Source of the DNA: Ilumatobacteraceae bacterium
GTDB lineage: Bacteria > Actinomycetota > Acidimicrobiia > Acidimicrobiales > Ilumatobacteraceae
DNA length: 13,687 nucleotides
NCBI GenBank assembly: GCA_030727685.1
Contig: JANRBC010000145.1
Span: forward strand, 1 to 13,687
Direction: 5' to 3'
Translations under genes and position numbers: made by a program
The notes under the pieces: model-generated
What the model saw: only the letters and a program-made list of their open reading frames with translations
Database searches by the model: none
What the model was told of the DNA's origin: nothing
Part shown: piece after piece, positions 1 through 7,311 of the stretch
Position numbering within the stretch: the stretch's first letter is position 1
Layout: each line of letters starts with the position of its first letter

Positions 1-249
1 ATTCCGCCGTCGGCACAAGTCGTGTCGACAAACGTTCAGCAAACTACAACTGCGAGCCCGGTCGGCAAACCTGGTTGCGGCAATCGACCCGCTGGCACAT
101 ATGAAGTTGCACAGGGTGACTCGCTGTATGTGATCATAAAGAAGTTCTGTGTTTCGATGCCAGCGCTGTTGGCAGCCAACCAGTGGTCGAGCATCGATGT
201 GTTCTTGTTTGCCGGGATGAAAATAAATATTCCGCCTGCAGGTTTGTGA
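1..249 (+). CDS. LysM-domain cell-wall-binding protein, C-terminal fragment
   Basis: The reading frame is open to the left edge, so this is the 3' end of a longer gene; the GTG at 22 is unlikely to be the true start. The last 45 or so residues form one LysM domain, a peptidoglycan (GlcNAc)-binding module: TYEVAQGDSLYVI, then a helix with VSMPALLAANQW, ending in GMKINIP. Before it lies a Thr/Ser/Pro/Gln-rich linker. The first visible residues (IPPSAQ) resemble the end of the last domain (IPPAGL), which suggests a preceding LysM repeat outside the window. Two cysteines, one in the linker (KPGCGN) and one in the domain (KKFCVS), could form a disulfide. The protein is probably extracytoplasmic, but its N-terminus and any signal peptide are not visible. 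It is convergent with ddl, which fits a cell-wall neighbourhood. Confidence 0.8.
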   Translation: MPPSAQVVSTNVQQTTTASPVGKPGCGNRPAGTYEVAQGDSLYVIIKKFCVSMPALLAANQWSSIDVFLFAGMKINIPPAGL

Positions 250-306
250 TCGGCAATCAGCAATACATCGCCGCCGCCTCATCGCTAGCGAATAGTTAAC
301 CCGTAT

Positions 307-1371
307 TTAGCGCGAAGTTTTGTTGCGACGCTTAGCTTGACGGGCGAGTGCGAGCGCAATTAGTTCGTCGATTAACTCGGGGTAACTGACACCTGAGGCT
401 TGCCAAAGTTTTGGATACATAGAGATCGGCGTAAAGCCAGGAATTGTGTTGATTTCATTGCACAAAAAGCCACGCTTGCCCTCTTCGTAAAAAAAGTCAA
501 CGCGAGCCATGCCGTCACTTCGAAGAGTGCGATAAATTTTGATCGCAAGTTGTTGCACTTCAGAAATCTCTGATGCCGAAAGTAGTGCTGGCACGAGCAA
601 CTGAGCGCCGTCACCGACATATTTGTCGTCATAGTCGTAGAACTCATGGCTTGGAACGATTTCTCCTGGCACTGAAGCCCGAGGAGACTCATTGCCGAGA
701 ACTGCAACTTCGATTTCGCGACCCGTTATGGCTTCTTCGATGAGAACCCATTCGTCATATTCGAATGCCTTGGCTAATGCTTTGTCTGCTTCTTGTCGAG
801 TTTTAACTTTGCTCACGCCGATTGATGAACCCATATTGGCTGGTTTGACGAACATTGGTAAACCAAGTTCTTGGATAGCACGATCAATTGTTGAATTTAC
901 GTCGTCGGTGTCTCTGACAGTCAAGAACTTTTGTTGTGCGATGCCGTTCGCCGACATGATTTGTTTGGCGACTGATTTGTCCATTGCGACTGCGCTGGCC
1001 AAAACGCCTGAACCGACATATGCGACGTGTGCCAGTTCGAGCAAACCTTGAACAGTGCCGTCTTCGCCCATCGGACCGTGCAACAACGGAATAACGACTA
1101 GCGATTCTGTTTCAGAAGTTTTTTCAAAAACCAAGTTCGAACTTGTGGCAGACCCCGTCGCACTTAGCGCTTTGACGTTTGGTGATTGCGGCAACTCTGA
1201 TTGAACCCAGCGACCTTCACGAGTGATGCCAACGGTCGACACTTCGTACTTTTGTGGATCAAGTGCGCGCAGGACATGGGCTGCAGTAACACAACTGACA
1301 TCGTGTTCGGCAGATTCGCCACCAAATAAAACGACGACGCGTGTTTTTGACTTGCGATTTTCGCTAATCAT
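307..1371 (-). CDS. ddl: D-alanine--D-alanine ligase
   Basis: This cytoplasmic ATP-grasp enzyme joins two D-alanines using ATP, giving the dipeptide that MurF adds to the peptidoglycan stem. The protein is 354 residues, normal for the family. Visible motifs are the N-terminal VVVLFGGESAEHDVS (12-26), LHGPMGEDGTVQG (97-109), YVGSGV (119-124), the ATP-binding KPANMGSSIGVSKV (176-189), EEAITGREIEVAVLG (212-226), and the Mg-binding VDFFYEEG...NEINTIPGFTPISMYP (291-320, with D292, E306 and N308). The omega loop reads EFYDYDDKY, the tyrosine-containing form typical of D-Ala-D-Ala specificity rather than D-Ala-D-Lac (VanA-type) ligases. The ATG start lies right before the conserved N-terminal strand, with no Shine-Dalgarno sequence. 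It is divergent from murF across 71 bases, so both enzymes of the D-Ala-D-Ala branch could be controlled together. Confidence 0.96.
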   Translation of the reverse strand: MISENRKSKTRVVVLFGGESAEHDVSCVTAAHVLRALDPQKYEVSTVGITREGRWVQSELPQSPNVKALSATGSATSSNLVFEKTSETESLVVIPLLHGPMGEDGTVQGLLELAHVAYVGSGVLASAVAMDKSVAKQIMSANGIAQQKFLTVRDTDDVNSTIDRAIQELGLPMFVKPANMGSSIGVSKVKTRQEADKALAKAFEYDEWVLIEEAITGREIEVAVLGNESPRASVPGEIVPSHEFYDYDDKYVGDGAQLLVPALLSASEISEVQQLAIKIYRTLRSDGMARVDFFYEEGKRGFLCNEINTIPGFTPISMYPKLWQASGVSYPELIDELIALALARQAKRRNKTSR

Positions 1372-1442
1372 TCGTCTTTACGGTACTCGCATCACAGCGC
1401 TAAACAGTCGCATCGCAAGATCGCAGTTAGGATAAAAGCCGT
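1372..1442. promoter_or_regulatory. Divergent ddl/murF promoter region
   Basis: These 71 bases separate the two start codons. For murF, the TANNNT-type -10 element TAGGAT lies at 1428-1433, nine bases before the ATG. For ddl, TACCGT (minus strand, 1385-1380) lies eight bases before its ATG. Both would give very short or no 5' leaders. No convincing -35 boxes or Shine-Dalgarno sequences were seen. TCGCA recurs three times at 1408-1425. The promoter assignment is inferred from sequence only. Confidence 0.45.
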
Positions 1443-2747
1443 ATGCGCTTCATGGCAGCAGATGTTGCACGCGCGGTTGCCGGAGAATTAGTCGGCTCAA
1501 ACGCCCACTTGTCCGGAGTCTCATTTGATTCACGAACAATTTTGCCTGGTCAGCTTTTCGTACCGATTATTGATCAACGCGATGGACACGACTTCATTGC
1601 TGATGCGCTCAAGCGTGGCGCTGGTGCCTATTTGACTGCACGCGATCCGCAAGGTCGAACAGCGATTCGAGTCAGCGAGACAGTTGCTGCATTGCTGACG
1701 CTTGGTGCGTGGGGTAGAGCGAAACTTGATCAGAATTTAGGTTTGCGAGTTGTGGGCGTAACTGGCTCTGTCGGTAAAACTTCAACTAAAGATCTGGTTG
1801 CCAGTGCATTAAATGTTGCGTTTAAAACTCACGCCAATGAACGTTCGTTCAACAATGATTTCGGTTTGCCGACGACAATCTTGAATGCGCCAGACGAGAC
1901 ACAAGCACTGGTGCTCGAAATGGGAATGCGTGGATTCGGCGAGATAGCCAAGTTGTGTGCGGTGGCTCATCCACAAATCGGAATAGTGACGGCAGTTGCA
2001 AATGCGCACACAGAAAGAGTCGGGTCGATTGACGGTGTCGCTCAAGCGAAACGCGAGTTGATTGAAGCGCTGCCAAAAGCGGGCGTTGCAATTTTGAATC
2101 GTGATGATGACCGCGTTTGGGCAATGCGCAGTGCGACTGAGGCAACTGTGTTGAGCTTTGGAGCCTCAGAACATGCAGATGTTCGAATGGTGAAATGCAC
2201 GATTGACGATCGAGGTCGTGCGACAGCGAGTGTCGCTTCGCCGTGGGGCGAGGTCGAATTAAAAATGCAAGTTGCAGGTCGTCATATGGCACACAATGCT
2301 TTGGCGGCTTTGTGCGTGGCTGGCGCACTGGGTATTGATATGGGCGCGGCGGCGTCGGCGGTTTCTTCGGCGAAAATTTCTGAGTTCAGAATGCAAATGA
2401 GAAAGTTGCAGTCGGGTGCGACCGTGATTGATGATTCGTATAACGCCAACCCGGCATCAATGCGTGCGGCGCTCGAGACACTCGCGAGTATTAACGCCAA
2501 GAGAAAAGTTGCCTTTTGTGGGTTGATGGCCGAGTTGGCTGAGTCTGCAAGTGAACATCGTTCAATTCGTCAATACGCAACTGAATTAGGCATTGAGTTG
2601 GTCGCAGTGAACACTGAGCTCTACGACGTTGATGCTGTGAGTTTTGACCAAGCGCGAGATCTACTGGCGAAACTGAGTCGTGACGATGCTGCGCTGGTTA
2701 AGGGGTCGAAAGTGACGGGTCTCGTGCGGCTTTGCGAAGGTTTATAG
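1443..2747 (+). CDS. murF: UDP-N-acetylmuramoyl-tripeptide--D-alanyl-D-alanine ligase
   Basis: MurF is the cytoplasmic ATP-dependent ligase that adds D-Ala-D-Ala to UDP-MurNAc-tripeptide, the last soluble step of peptidoglycan precursor synthesis. Mur ligase domains appear in order: N-terminal substrate domain with SFDSR (27-31); central ATPase with P-loop TGSVGKTS (107-114), NNDFGLP (137-143), EMGMRGFGEI (159-168) and NAHTERVGS (187-195); and C-terminal domain with HNALAAL (284-290), DSYNANPASM (331-340) and VKGS (419-422). DSYNANP and the EMGMR pattern distinguish MurF from MurE and MurC. At 434 residues it is slightly shorter than many MurFs but has all key motifs. It stands outside a dcw cluster and is paired with ddl, which supplies its substrate. 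Its end overlaps the convergent MFS gene by 6 bases. Confidence 0.96.
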   Translation: MRFMAADVARAVAGELVGSNAHLSGVSFDSRTILPGQLFVPIIDQRDGHDFIADALKRGAGAYLTARDPQGRTAIRVSETVAALLTLGAWGRAKLDQNLGLRVVGVTGSVGKTSTKDLVASALNVAFKTHANERSFNNDFGLPTTILNAPDETQALVLEMGMRGFGEIAKLCAVAHPQIGIVTAVANAHTERVGSIDGVAQAKRELIEALPKAGVAILNRDDDRVWAMRSATEATVLSFGASEHADVRMVKCTIDDRGRATASVASPWGEVELKMQVAGRHMAHNALAALCVAGALGIDMGAAASAVSSAKISEFRMQMRKLQSGATVIDDSYNANPASMRAALETLASINAKRKVAFCGLMAELAESASEHRSIRQYATELGIELVAVNTELYDVDAVSFDQARDLLAKLSRDDAALVKGSKVTGLVRLCEGL

Positions 2748-4022
2748 AACTGTTTCTACTTCACTTCGGTTGCGCTCAATGCGTTCAATGTCGCACCACC
2801 ACCACAACACTGCGGCCCACAACGAACCCATAATCAAAAGCCACTGCGAACCGTAGCGGTCGATAAGCGGGCCGAAAACTAAGTTGCCGATCGGCACTGT
2901 GCCACCGAACGCCATGAACCAAAGGGCCATCACTCGTGCTCGAATTTCAGGTGAGAGACCTGAAACAAGAACTGTCTGCATCGAAGTTGTTGTGAAAAAG
3001 TAAGCAGCGCCAAGGAAGAAAACTGAAAAGAACACAAGACTGACGTTCGGGGCAAGTGCAAATGCCATCATGCTGACGCTGAAACTTGCGAAGCCGACAC
3101 GAATGAGTTTGCGATTATCGACGTCGACGAAAACAGTTGAGACACTAAGACCGCCGAGGCAAGCACCGAATCCCCAAGTTGCGTAAAGCCAGTTATATGT
3201 CGAACTTTGAGACTCGATCCCGAAGTTGAGTTGGACCACTGCAGGAAACAAACCGACATATGGCAAAGAGAGAAGCGAAAAAGAGGCGAGAGTTAAAACG
3301 AGTCGCGAGACGACGATGCGTTCGCGGGCGATTTTGAACGCAAACGTGAATCTACGCCAACCGGCAGTTGTGTCGCGAGTGAATTCAGGGATCTTCACAC
3401 TAATCAGCGCAAAAATAACGAACAAATAAGTGACGGCGTTGATTGAAAAGAACTGTGCCGTTGTGACATTCCATTGCGCAAGCACGGCGACGATTATCGG
3501 GCCGATCACTCGTGCGCCGTTGATCACGGTTGAGTTCAGCGAGATGGCGCCAGCAAGGTCTTTTGGCGGCACGAGAGTTGTGAGCATCGAAGACCAGCCA
3601 GGTATTTGCAGCGCGTTGCCAATGCCGACACCGAGTTGGGCGGTAAAGATAAGCCAGATGGCGACGTCGTTGGCTGCAAAGAATGCCAGCAAAAGCGAGC
3701 ACAACAGTTGCAGAACTTGCATCGAAACGAGAAACTTCTTTCGATTCACTCGATCGGCGATGACGCCCCCTGGAATCGACAACAACAGAATCGGCCCTAG
3801 TTGGGCAAAGATCACGACCGCGACAAAAGAGGCGCGGCCTGTGCGACCATATATATAGACAGGCAAAACAACGTTTTGAATCCAGGTGCCGATGTTTGAG
3901 GCAAACGAGCCAAACCAAATTCGTCGAAAATCGCGCGACTGAAATGCGGCGCGAGCACTGCCTGACTTGAATTGGCGATTTCGTCGACTAACCGGAGTTG
4001 AAGAGTCAGTCGTGTCAGTCAT
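2742..4022 (-). CDS. MFS transporter, probable exporter (MFS_3/EntS-like)
   Basis: This is a 426-residue integral membrane protein with about 12 hydrophobic segments, typical of the major facilitator superfamily. A basic, polar N-terminus of about 33 residues precedes the conserved SRDFRRIWFGSFASNIGTWIQN (29-50), a pattern seen in the EntS-like/transmembrane secretion effector group. The loop after TM2 carries MFS motif A, GGVIADRVNRKK (85-96), and a degenerate copy (GPLIDRYG) occurs in the second half. Such proteins usually export small molecules such as siderophores or drugs using the proton gradient; the substrate here cannot be told. The ATG at 4022 has no Shine-Dalgarno sequence. It is divergent from the small zinc-ribbon gene across 37 bases and overlaps the end of murF by 6 bases. 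No biosynthetic genes nearby hint at a substrate. Confidence 0.88.
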   Translation of the reverse strand: MTDTTDSSTPVSRRNRQFKSGSARAAFQSRDFRRIWFGSFASNIGTWIQNVVLPVYIYGRTGRASFVAVVIFAQLGPILLLSIPGGVIADRVNRKKFLVSMQVLQLLCSLLLAFFAANDVAIWLIFTAQLGVGIGNALQIPGWSSMLTTLVPPKDLAGAISLNSTVINGARVIGPIIVAVLAQWNVTTAQFFSINAVTYLFVIFALISVKIPEFTRDTTAGWRRFTFAFKIARERIVVSRLVLTLASFSLLSLPYVGLFPAVVQLNFGIESQSSTYNWLYATWGFGACLGGLSVSTVFVDVDNRKLIRVGFASFSVSMMAFALAPNVSLVFFSVFFLGAAYFFTTTSMQTVLVSGLSPEIRARVMALWFMAFGGTVPIGNLVFGPLIDRYGSQWLLIMGSLWAAVLWWWCDIERIERNRSEVETVL

Positions 4023-4059
4023 GCGCGAATCGCTTCAACGCTAGTGCAATAATTGAGAT
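4023..4059. promoter_or_regulatory. Divergent MFS/zinc-ribbon promoter region
   Basis: Only 37 bases separate the two starts, so the promoters must overlap each other or the coding sequences. On the minus strand ACTAGCGT (containing TAGCGT, 4043-4038) is a candidate -10 for the MFS gene; the same eight bases occur at the potA -10. On the plus strand AATAAT (4048-4053) lies six bases before the GTG at 4060, fitting a leaderless transcript. No clear -35 boxes were seen. Confidence 0.35.
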
Positions 4060-4251
4060 GTGGACACTACAAAAATTGATAGCAAAGTAAGTTTCGAACA
4101 AGTGCAAGTGGTGCAAAAAGTTGTAGTCGACTCATGTCGCACACGTCACGCAGTTTTCTCAGAGTGCCCCCATTGTGGTTCGGCCCTGCATGCTGAGCAC
4201 GCACACTTTAAGTGTTCAGGTTGCGGTTGGCGCGATAGTTGCTGCGACTAG
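4060..4251 (+). CDS. Small cysteine-rich zinc-ribbon protein
   Basis: This 63-residue protein starts at a GTG. The N-terminal half is a polar, Val/Gln-rich segment without a recognisable motif. The C-terminal half is a compact zinc ribbon: CPHCG (36-40) and CSGCG (52-56), about a dozen residues apart with a His-rich linker (HAEHAHF), then a terminal DSCCD. C36, C39, C52 and C55 should bind one zinc; C61, C62 and three histidines could bind another metal or form disulfides. The function is unknown; small ribbons of this kind often bind nucleic acid or proteins, but nothing in the sequence decides this. A real gene is supported by the knuckle pattern, the fit into a gap with no other gene, and the end only 2 bases from the convergent ald stop. 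A nearby ATG at 4058 is in another frame. Confidence 0.75.
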   Translation: MDTTKIDSKVSFEQVQVVQKVVVDSCRTRHAVFSECPHCGSALHAEHAHFKCSGCGWRDSCCD

Positions 4252-4253
4252 TT

Positions 4254-5381
4254 CTACAGAACTTTTAAGCAGTCAACAGCAGTTTTGTTAAGCGCAGTCG
4301 CGGCTGCAAGATTTGTGATTTCGCCATTGACTGTGTTGACGCCAAGTTTCAGTCGTTCGTCGCGAAGCGCCGCATTTTTTGTGCCAAGTTTGGCGACATC
4401 AATTAGATAGGGCAAAGTCGCGTTGGTGAGTGCATAGGTGCTCGTGTGAGGCACTGCACCTGGCATATTGCCGACGGCATAGTGCAGCACGCCATGTTTT
4501 TCGTAAACGGGTTCTTTGTGAGTCGTTTCGTGAATTGTTTCGATGCAGCCACCTTGGTCGACGGCGACGTCGACAATCACCGAGCCACGTTTCATTGTTT
4601 TTACCATGTCTTCAGTAACGACAATGGGTGCGCGCGCACCAGCGACAAGAACAGCACCGATAACTAGATCGGCTTGTGCGATGTAGCGCTCAATTGCACC
4701 ACGGTTCGAGGCGATTGTCGTGATTCGCGAGCGAATGATTTGGTCAATGAAACGCAAGCGATCGAGATTCTTGTCGAGCAAGGCCACTTCGGCTTCCATT
4801 CCGCCGGCGATCCACGCTGAGTTCCAACCAACATTGCCAGCACCGATGACAAGAACTTTTGCCGGATGCACACCGGGCGCGCCACCCATTAAAACTCCAC
4901 GACCACCGTTCGGGCTTTGCAAATAAAACGCGCCGACTTGGGTGGCGATTCGCCCGGCGATTTCGCTCATTGGCGCAAGCAGAGGAAGCGAGCCGTCTGC
5001 TTCTTGAACAGTTTCATATGCGATCGAAGTCGTCTTATTTTTGAGCAGCGCTTCGGCGACTTTGGGGTAGGCCGCAAGATGCAGATAAGTGAAGAGAATT
5101 AGATCGGGTCGAAGATAGTCGAATTCTTTTGCGGTTGGTTCTTTGACTTTGACGACCATCTGCTGCGACCACGCGTCGGCTGCAGTCGGCACAATTGTTG
5201 CCCCAGCCGCCTCGTATTGGCTGTCTTCAATTGAGGCACCGAGACCTGCAGCAGTCTCGACAAACACCTCGACCCCTATCCGCTCAAGTTCGCGGACGCC
5301 ATCTGGAGTCAGAGCAACTCGTCCCTCAGAAGTTTTGGTCTCTTTAGGTACACCCAGTGTTTTGATTACTGGGGTCGCCAT
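4254..5381 (-). CDS. ald: Alanine dehydrogenase
   Basis: Ald catalyses reversible NAD-dependent oxidative deamination of L-alanine to pyruvate and ammonia, linking carbon and nitrogen metabolism. The 375-residue protein shows GVPKETKTSEGRVALTP (10-26; substrate-binding R21), VKVKEP (77-82; K80), YLHLA (99-103; catalytic H101), APMSEIAGR (136-144), the Rossmann GAGNVG (180-185) followed by a conserved D at 203, VDVAVDQGG (270-278; catalytic D275) and NMPGAVPHTSTYALTNATLPY near 305-325. These last motifs and the length mark Ald rather than the related transhydrogenase PntA. The ATG at 5381 is preferred; a GTG two codons upstream is in frame. There is no Shine-Dalgarno sequence, and a TAGATT element seven bases upstream suggests a leaderless message. 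It lies downstream of potC on the same strand. Confidence 0.95.
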   Translation of the reverse strand: MATPVIKTLGVPKETKTSEGRVALTPDGVRELERIGVEVFVETAAGLGASIEDSQYEAAGATIVPTAADAWSQQMVVKVKEPTAKEFDYLRPDLILFTYLHLAAYPKVAEALLKNKTTSIAYETVQEADGSLPLLAPMSEIAGRIATQVGAFYLQSPNGGRGVLMGGAPGVHPAKVLVIGAGNVGWNSAWIAGGMEAEVALLDKNLDRLRFIDQIIRSRITTIASNRGAIERYIAQADLVIGAVLVAGARAPIVVTEDMVKTMKRGSVIVDVAVDQGGCIETIHETTHKEPVYEKHGVLHYAVGNMPGAVPHTSTYALTNATLPYLIDVAKLGTKNAALRDERLKLGVNTVNGEITNLAAATALNKTAVDCLKVL

Positions 5382-5388
5382 GTGCACA

Positions 5389-5433
5389 AATCTAGTATCA
5401 AGGCGGTCAGCCGCAATGGTCCTTATGCAATGG
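5389..5433 (-). promoter_or_regulatory. ald promoter candidate with direct repeat
   Basis: Read on the minus strand, a -10 element TAGATT (5394-5389) is preceded after 16 bases by TTGCGG (5416-5411), a plausible -35. Two exact copies of CCATTGC (5433-5427 and 5419-5413), 14 bases apart start to start, lie at and upstream of this -35 box. They could be a regulator site, as Ald expression commonly responds to alanine or nitrogen, but this is inference. A 4-base GC stem (5403-5414) is too small to call a terminator of the pot operon. Confidence 0.4.
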
Positions 5434-5439
5434 GGTGTG

Positions 5440-6267
5440 TCACTTGTCTTTTGATCGCTTCAATGCTTTGACTGCTTCGGAGCGCTGTCCGCTCAGGGTG
5501 CCGAGCACAAGCAGTGCCACACTGAAAAATAATACCATTGAAGCCAACACATTGATTTGTGGCGGAATTCGTACACGAGCAGCACCGTAAATTTGCAATG
5601 GGAAGGTCACGGTCGAGCCAGAATTAAAAAATGTGATGATGAAATCATCGATAGAGAGCGCAAACGCCAGCAACGACGCGGCGAGCACTCCTGGCAAAAT
5701 CAGCGGAAAAGTCACGTAGCGAAAGGTGCGCCAGGGTTTTGCACCCAAGTCGGCCGCGGCTTGCTCAAGAGTCCAATCAAACCCGCGAATTCGGGCGCGC
5801 ACGGTGAGTGCGACGAAGCTCACCTGAAACATTACGTGAGCAATCATCACAGTGATGGACCCAAAGTCCACGAATGTCTGATTCAAAAATAGCGTTGCCA
5901 ATGACGAACCCAACACGATTTCTGGTGTGGTAAGAGGTAGCACGAGTAGCAGGTTGATCACCGAACTTCCCTTAAATGCTCGTCGTGACAACGCAAGGGC
6001 AATGAGTGAACCAAAAATCGTCGAAATCAACGTGGCTGCAGCACTAATTCGCAGACTCGTCCACAGCGCTGCAGTTAGGGAACTTTGCGAAAACGGGTCA
6101 AGCCAGTTGTCAAAGGTGAACTCTTGCCAGACGATGTTGTAGTTGCCTTTTGGTTTGTTAAAACTAAACAACACGATGAAGAAAATTGGGGTAAATAGAT
6201 ACACCAACCCCAAACCCGCAAACACGTTTAGGCTGATGCGAGCAATTCGCGAACGGAGCGAGTTCAT
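5440..6267 (-). CDS. potC: Polyamine-type ABC transporter permease PotC
   Basis: This is one of the two membrane subunits of a spermidine/putrescine-type ABC importer. The 275-residue protein has about six hydrophobic segments, beginning with a helix at 13-35. The cytoplasmic EAA loop, which docks on the ATPase, reads EQAAADLGAKPWRTFRYVTF (168-187), followed by the PLILPGVLAASLLAF and SIDDFIITFF stretches characteristic of PotC. The NKPKGNYNIVWQEFTFDNW segment after TM1 is also typical. Its ATG overlaps the potB stop as ATGA, so translation is very likely coupled. It is the last gene of the pot operon; ald begins 58 bases further on the same strand. The exact polyamine or related substrate is set by PotD and cannot be told from this subunit. 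Confidence 0.92.
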   Translation of the reverse strand: MNSLRSRIARISLNVFAGLGLVYLFTPIFFIVLFSFNKPKGNYNIVWQEFTFDNWLDPFSQSSLTAALWTSLRISAAATLISTIFGSLIALALSRRAFKGSSVINLLLVLPLTTPEIVLGSSLATLFLNQTFVDFGSITVMIAHVMFQVSFVALTVRARIRGFDWTLEQAAADLGAKPWRTFRYVTFPLILPGVLAASLLAFALSIDDFIITFFNSGSTVTFPLQIYGAARVRIPPQINVLASMVLFFSVALLVLGTLSGQRSEAVKALKRSKDK

Positions 6268-7307
6268 ACCAGCTTCTCGGTGCCGAAGAATTTCGTATAC
6301 AGCAGCACCAGCGCTGTGATGCTTACCATCAGTACGGTGCTCATGGCGGACGCCACAGGATAATTGTTCTGCCGCAAAAACTGATCTTGTATTGAGTTGC
6401 CGATCATCGTTGTGTTTGGGTTACCAAGAAACTGGGCGTTGACAAAGTCGCCAGCCGCAGGTATGAAGGTCAATAGTGTCCCTGCGAATACACCAGGAAT
6501 GGATAGCGGTAGCACCACTTTGCGAAATGCAACCGTGGGTGTGGAGTACAGATCCTTGGCCGCATTCACGAGATTCTGGTCGATTTTTTCGAGGCTCACG
6601 TAGATGGGCAACAACATGAATGGGAGGAAGTTGTAGGTCAGCCCACCGATTACGGCTGCTGGCGTATTGAGCAGTTTGCCATTGTCCATAATGTGCAACC
6701 ACTCGAACACGTTCACTAAGCCCAATTTGTTTAGTACTGAGACGAGTGGCCCTTGGTCGGCAAGAATCGTGCTCCACGCGATGGTGCGAATGAGATAGCT
6801 CGTGAAAAATGGAATCACCACCAACCCAAGTAGGAAGTTTTTGAACCGACCGCCACGAAATGCGATCACGTAAGCAATTGGATAGCCAATCACGATGGTT
6901 AAAATCGTGGCAATAAATGAATACAAAAATGCGCGTTGAAATTGGCCGCCGAAGTCGCTGAAGGCTCGCGAGTAGTTTTCCCACGCCCAGTTGAATTCGT
7001 ATCGCACTGAGAAGCGGCTCTCCTTAGTTGAAAGAGAGATGCGCACGAGCGACCATACCGGCGCTAAGAAAAAGAGCGCCATCCACAAAAGCCCTGGCTT
7101 CATAAGTCCGTATGGGGCGAGGAGTCGTCGTGCTTCTGGACCACCGAAGGCTGCCAGCACGAGAACTCCAACCACAACGATCAGCAGCAGCAACACCACT
7201 AGCGCATTGAGCGTGCCTTGGAACCAACCGGTCCCGAGCGCCACCAAGCAGGACGCAGAAACTGCGAGTGCGCCGAGTCCTACAATGTCAGCTCGCCTCG
7301 CGAGCAT
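6264..7307 (-). CDS. potB: Polyamine-type ABC transporter permease PotB with N-terminal extension
   Basis: This is the second membrane subunit of the importer. The ATG at 7307 is chosen because it falls 4 bases after the potD stop; the frame stays open another 165 bases inside potD, but that stretch reads as non-membrane, charged shadow sequence. The protein is 347 residues against about 280-300 for typical PotB. The extra length is two hydrophobic segments at about 8-25 and 33-54, before the usual core that begins near GLMKPGLLWMALFFLAPVW (67-85). The EAA loop is NAAKDLYSTPTVAFRKVVL (248-266), followed by PLSIPGVFAGTLLTFIPAAGDFV. The core has about six membrane helices, so the total may be eight. 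It overlaps potC by ATGA. Confidence 0.9.
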   Translation of the reverse strand: MLARRADIVGLGALAVSASCLVALGTGWFQGTLNALVVLLLLIVVVGVLVLAAFGGPEARRLLAPYGLMKPGLLWMALFFLAPVWSLVRISLSTKESRFSVRYEFNWAWENYSRAFSDFGGQFQRAFLYSFIATILTIVIGYPIAYVIAFRGGRFKNFLLGLVVIPFFTSYLIRTIAWSTILADQGPLVSVLNKLGLVNVFEWLHIMDNGKLLNTPAAVIGGLTYNFLPFMLLPIYVSLEKIDQNLVNAAKDLYSTPTVAFRKVVLPLSIPGVFAGTLLTFIPAAGDFVNAQFLGNPNTTMIGNSIQDQFLRQNNYPVASAMSTVLMVSITALVLLYTKFFGTEKLV

Positions 7308-7311
7308 TAGT

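Noticed and set aside
250..306. Possible terminator between the LysM gene and ddl
   Set aside because: Only a short CGCTAGCG palindrome was found, with no stable stem and no T-run.
307..1371. Vancomycin-resistance-type D-Ala-D-Lac ligase
   Set aside because: The omega loop EFYDYDDKY carries the tyrosine of ordinary D-Ala-D-Ala ligases and no vanH/vanX genes are present.
3400..3918. Long minus-strand ORF inside the MFS gene (172 codons)
   Set aside because: Out-of-frame, Arg/His-rich translation without any family motif, whereas the MFS frame shows clear membrane segments.
4254..5381. Transhydrogenase alpha subunit (PntA) as an alternative to ald
   Set aside because: The C-terminal NMPGAVPHTSTYALTNATLPY region, catalytic His in YLHLA and the 375-residue length fit alanine dehydrogenase, and no pntB lies nearby.
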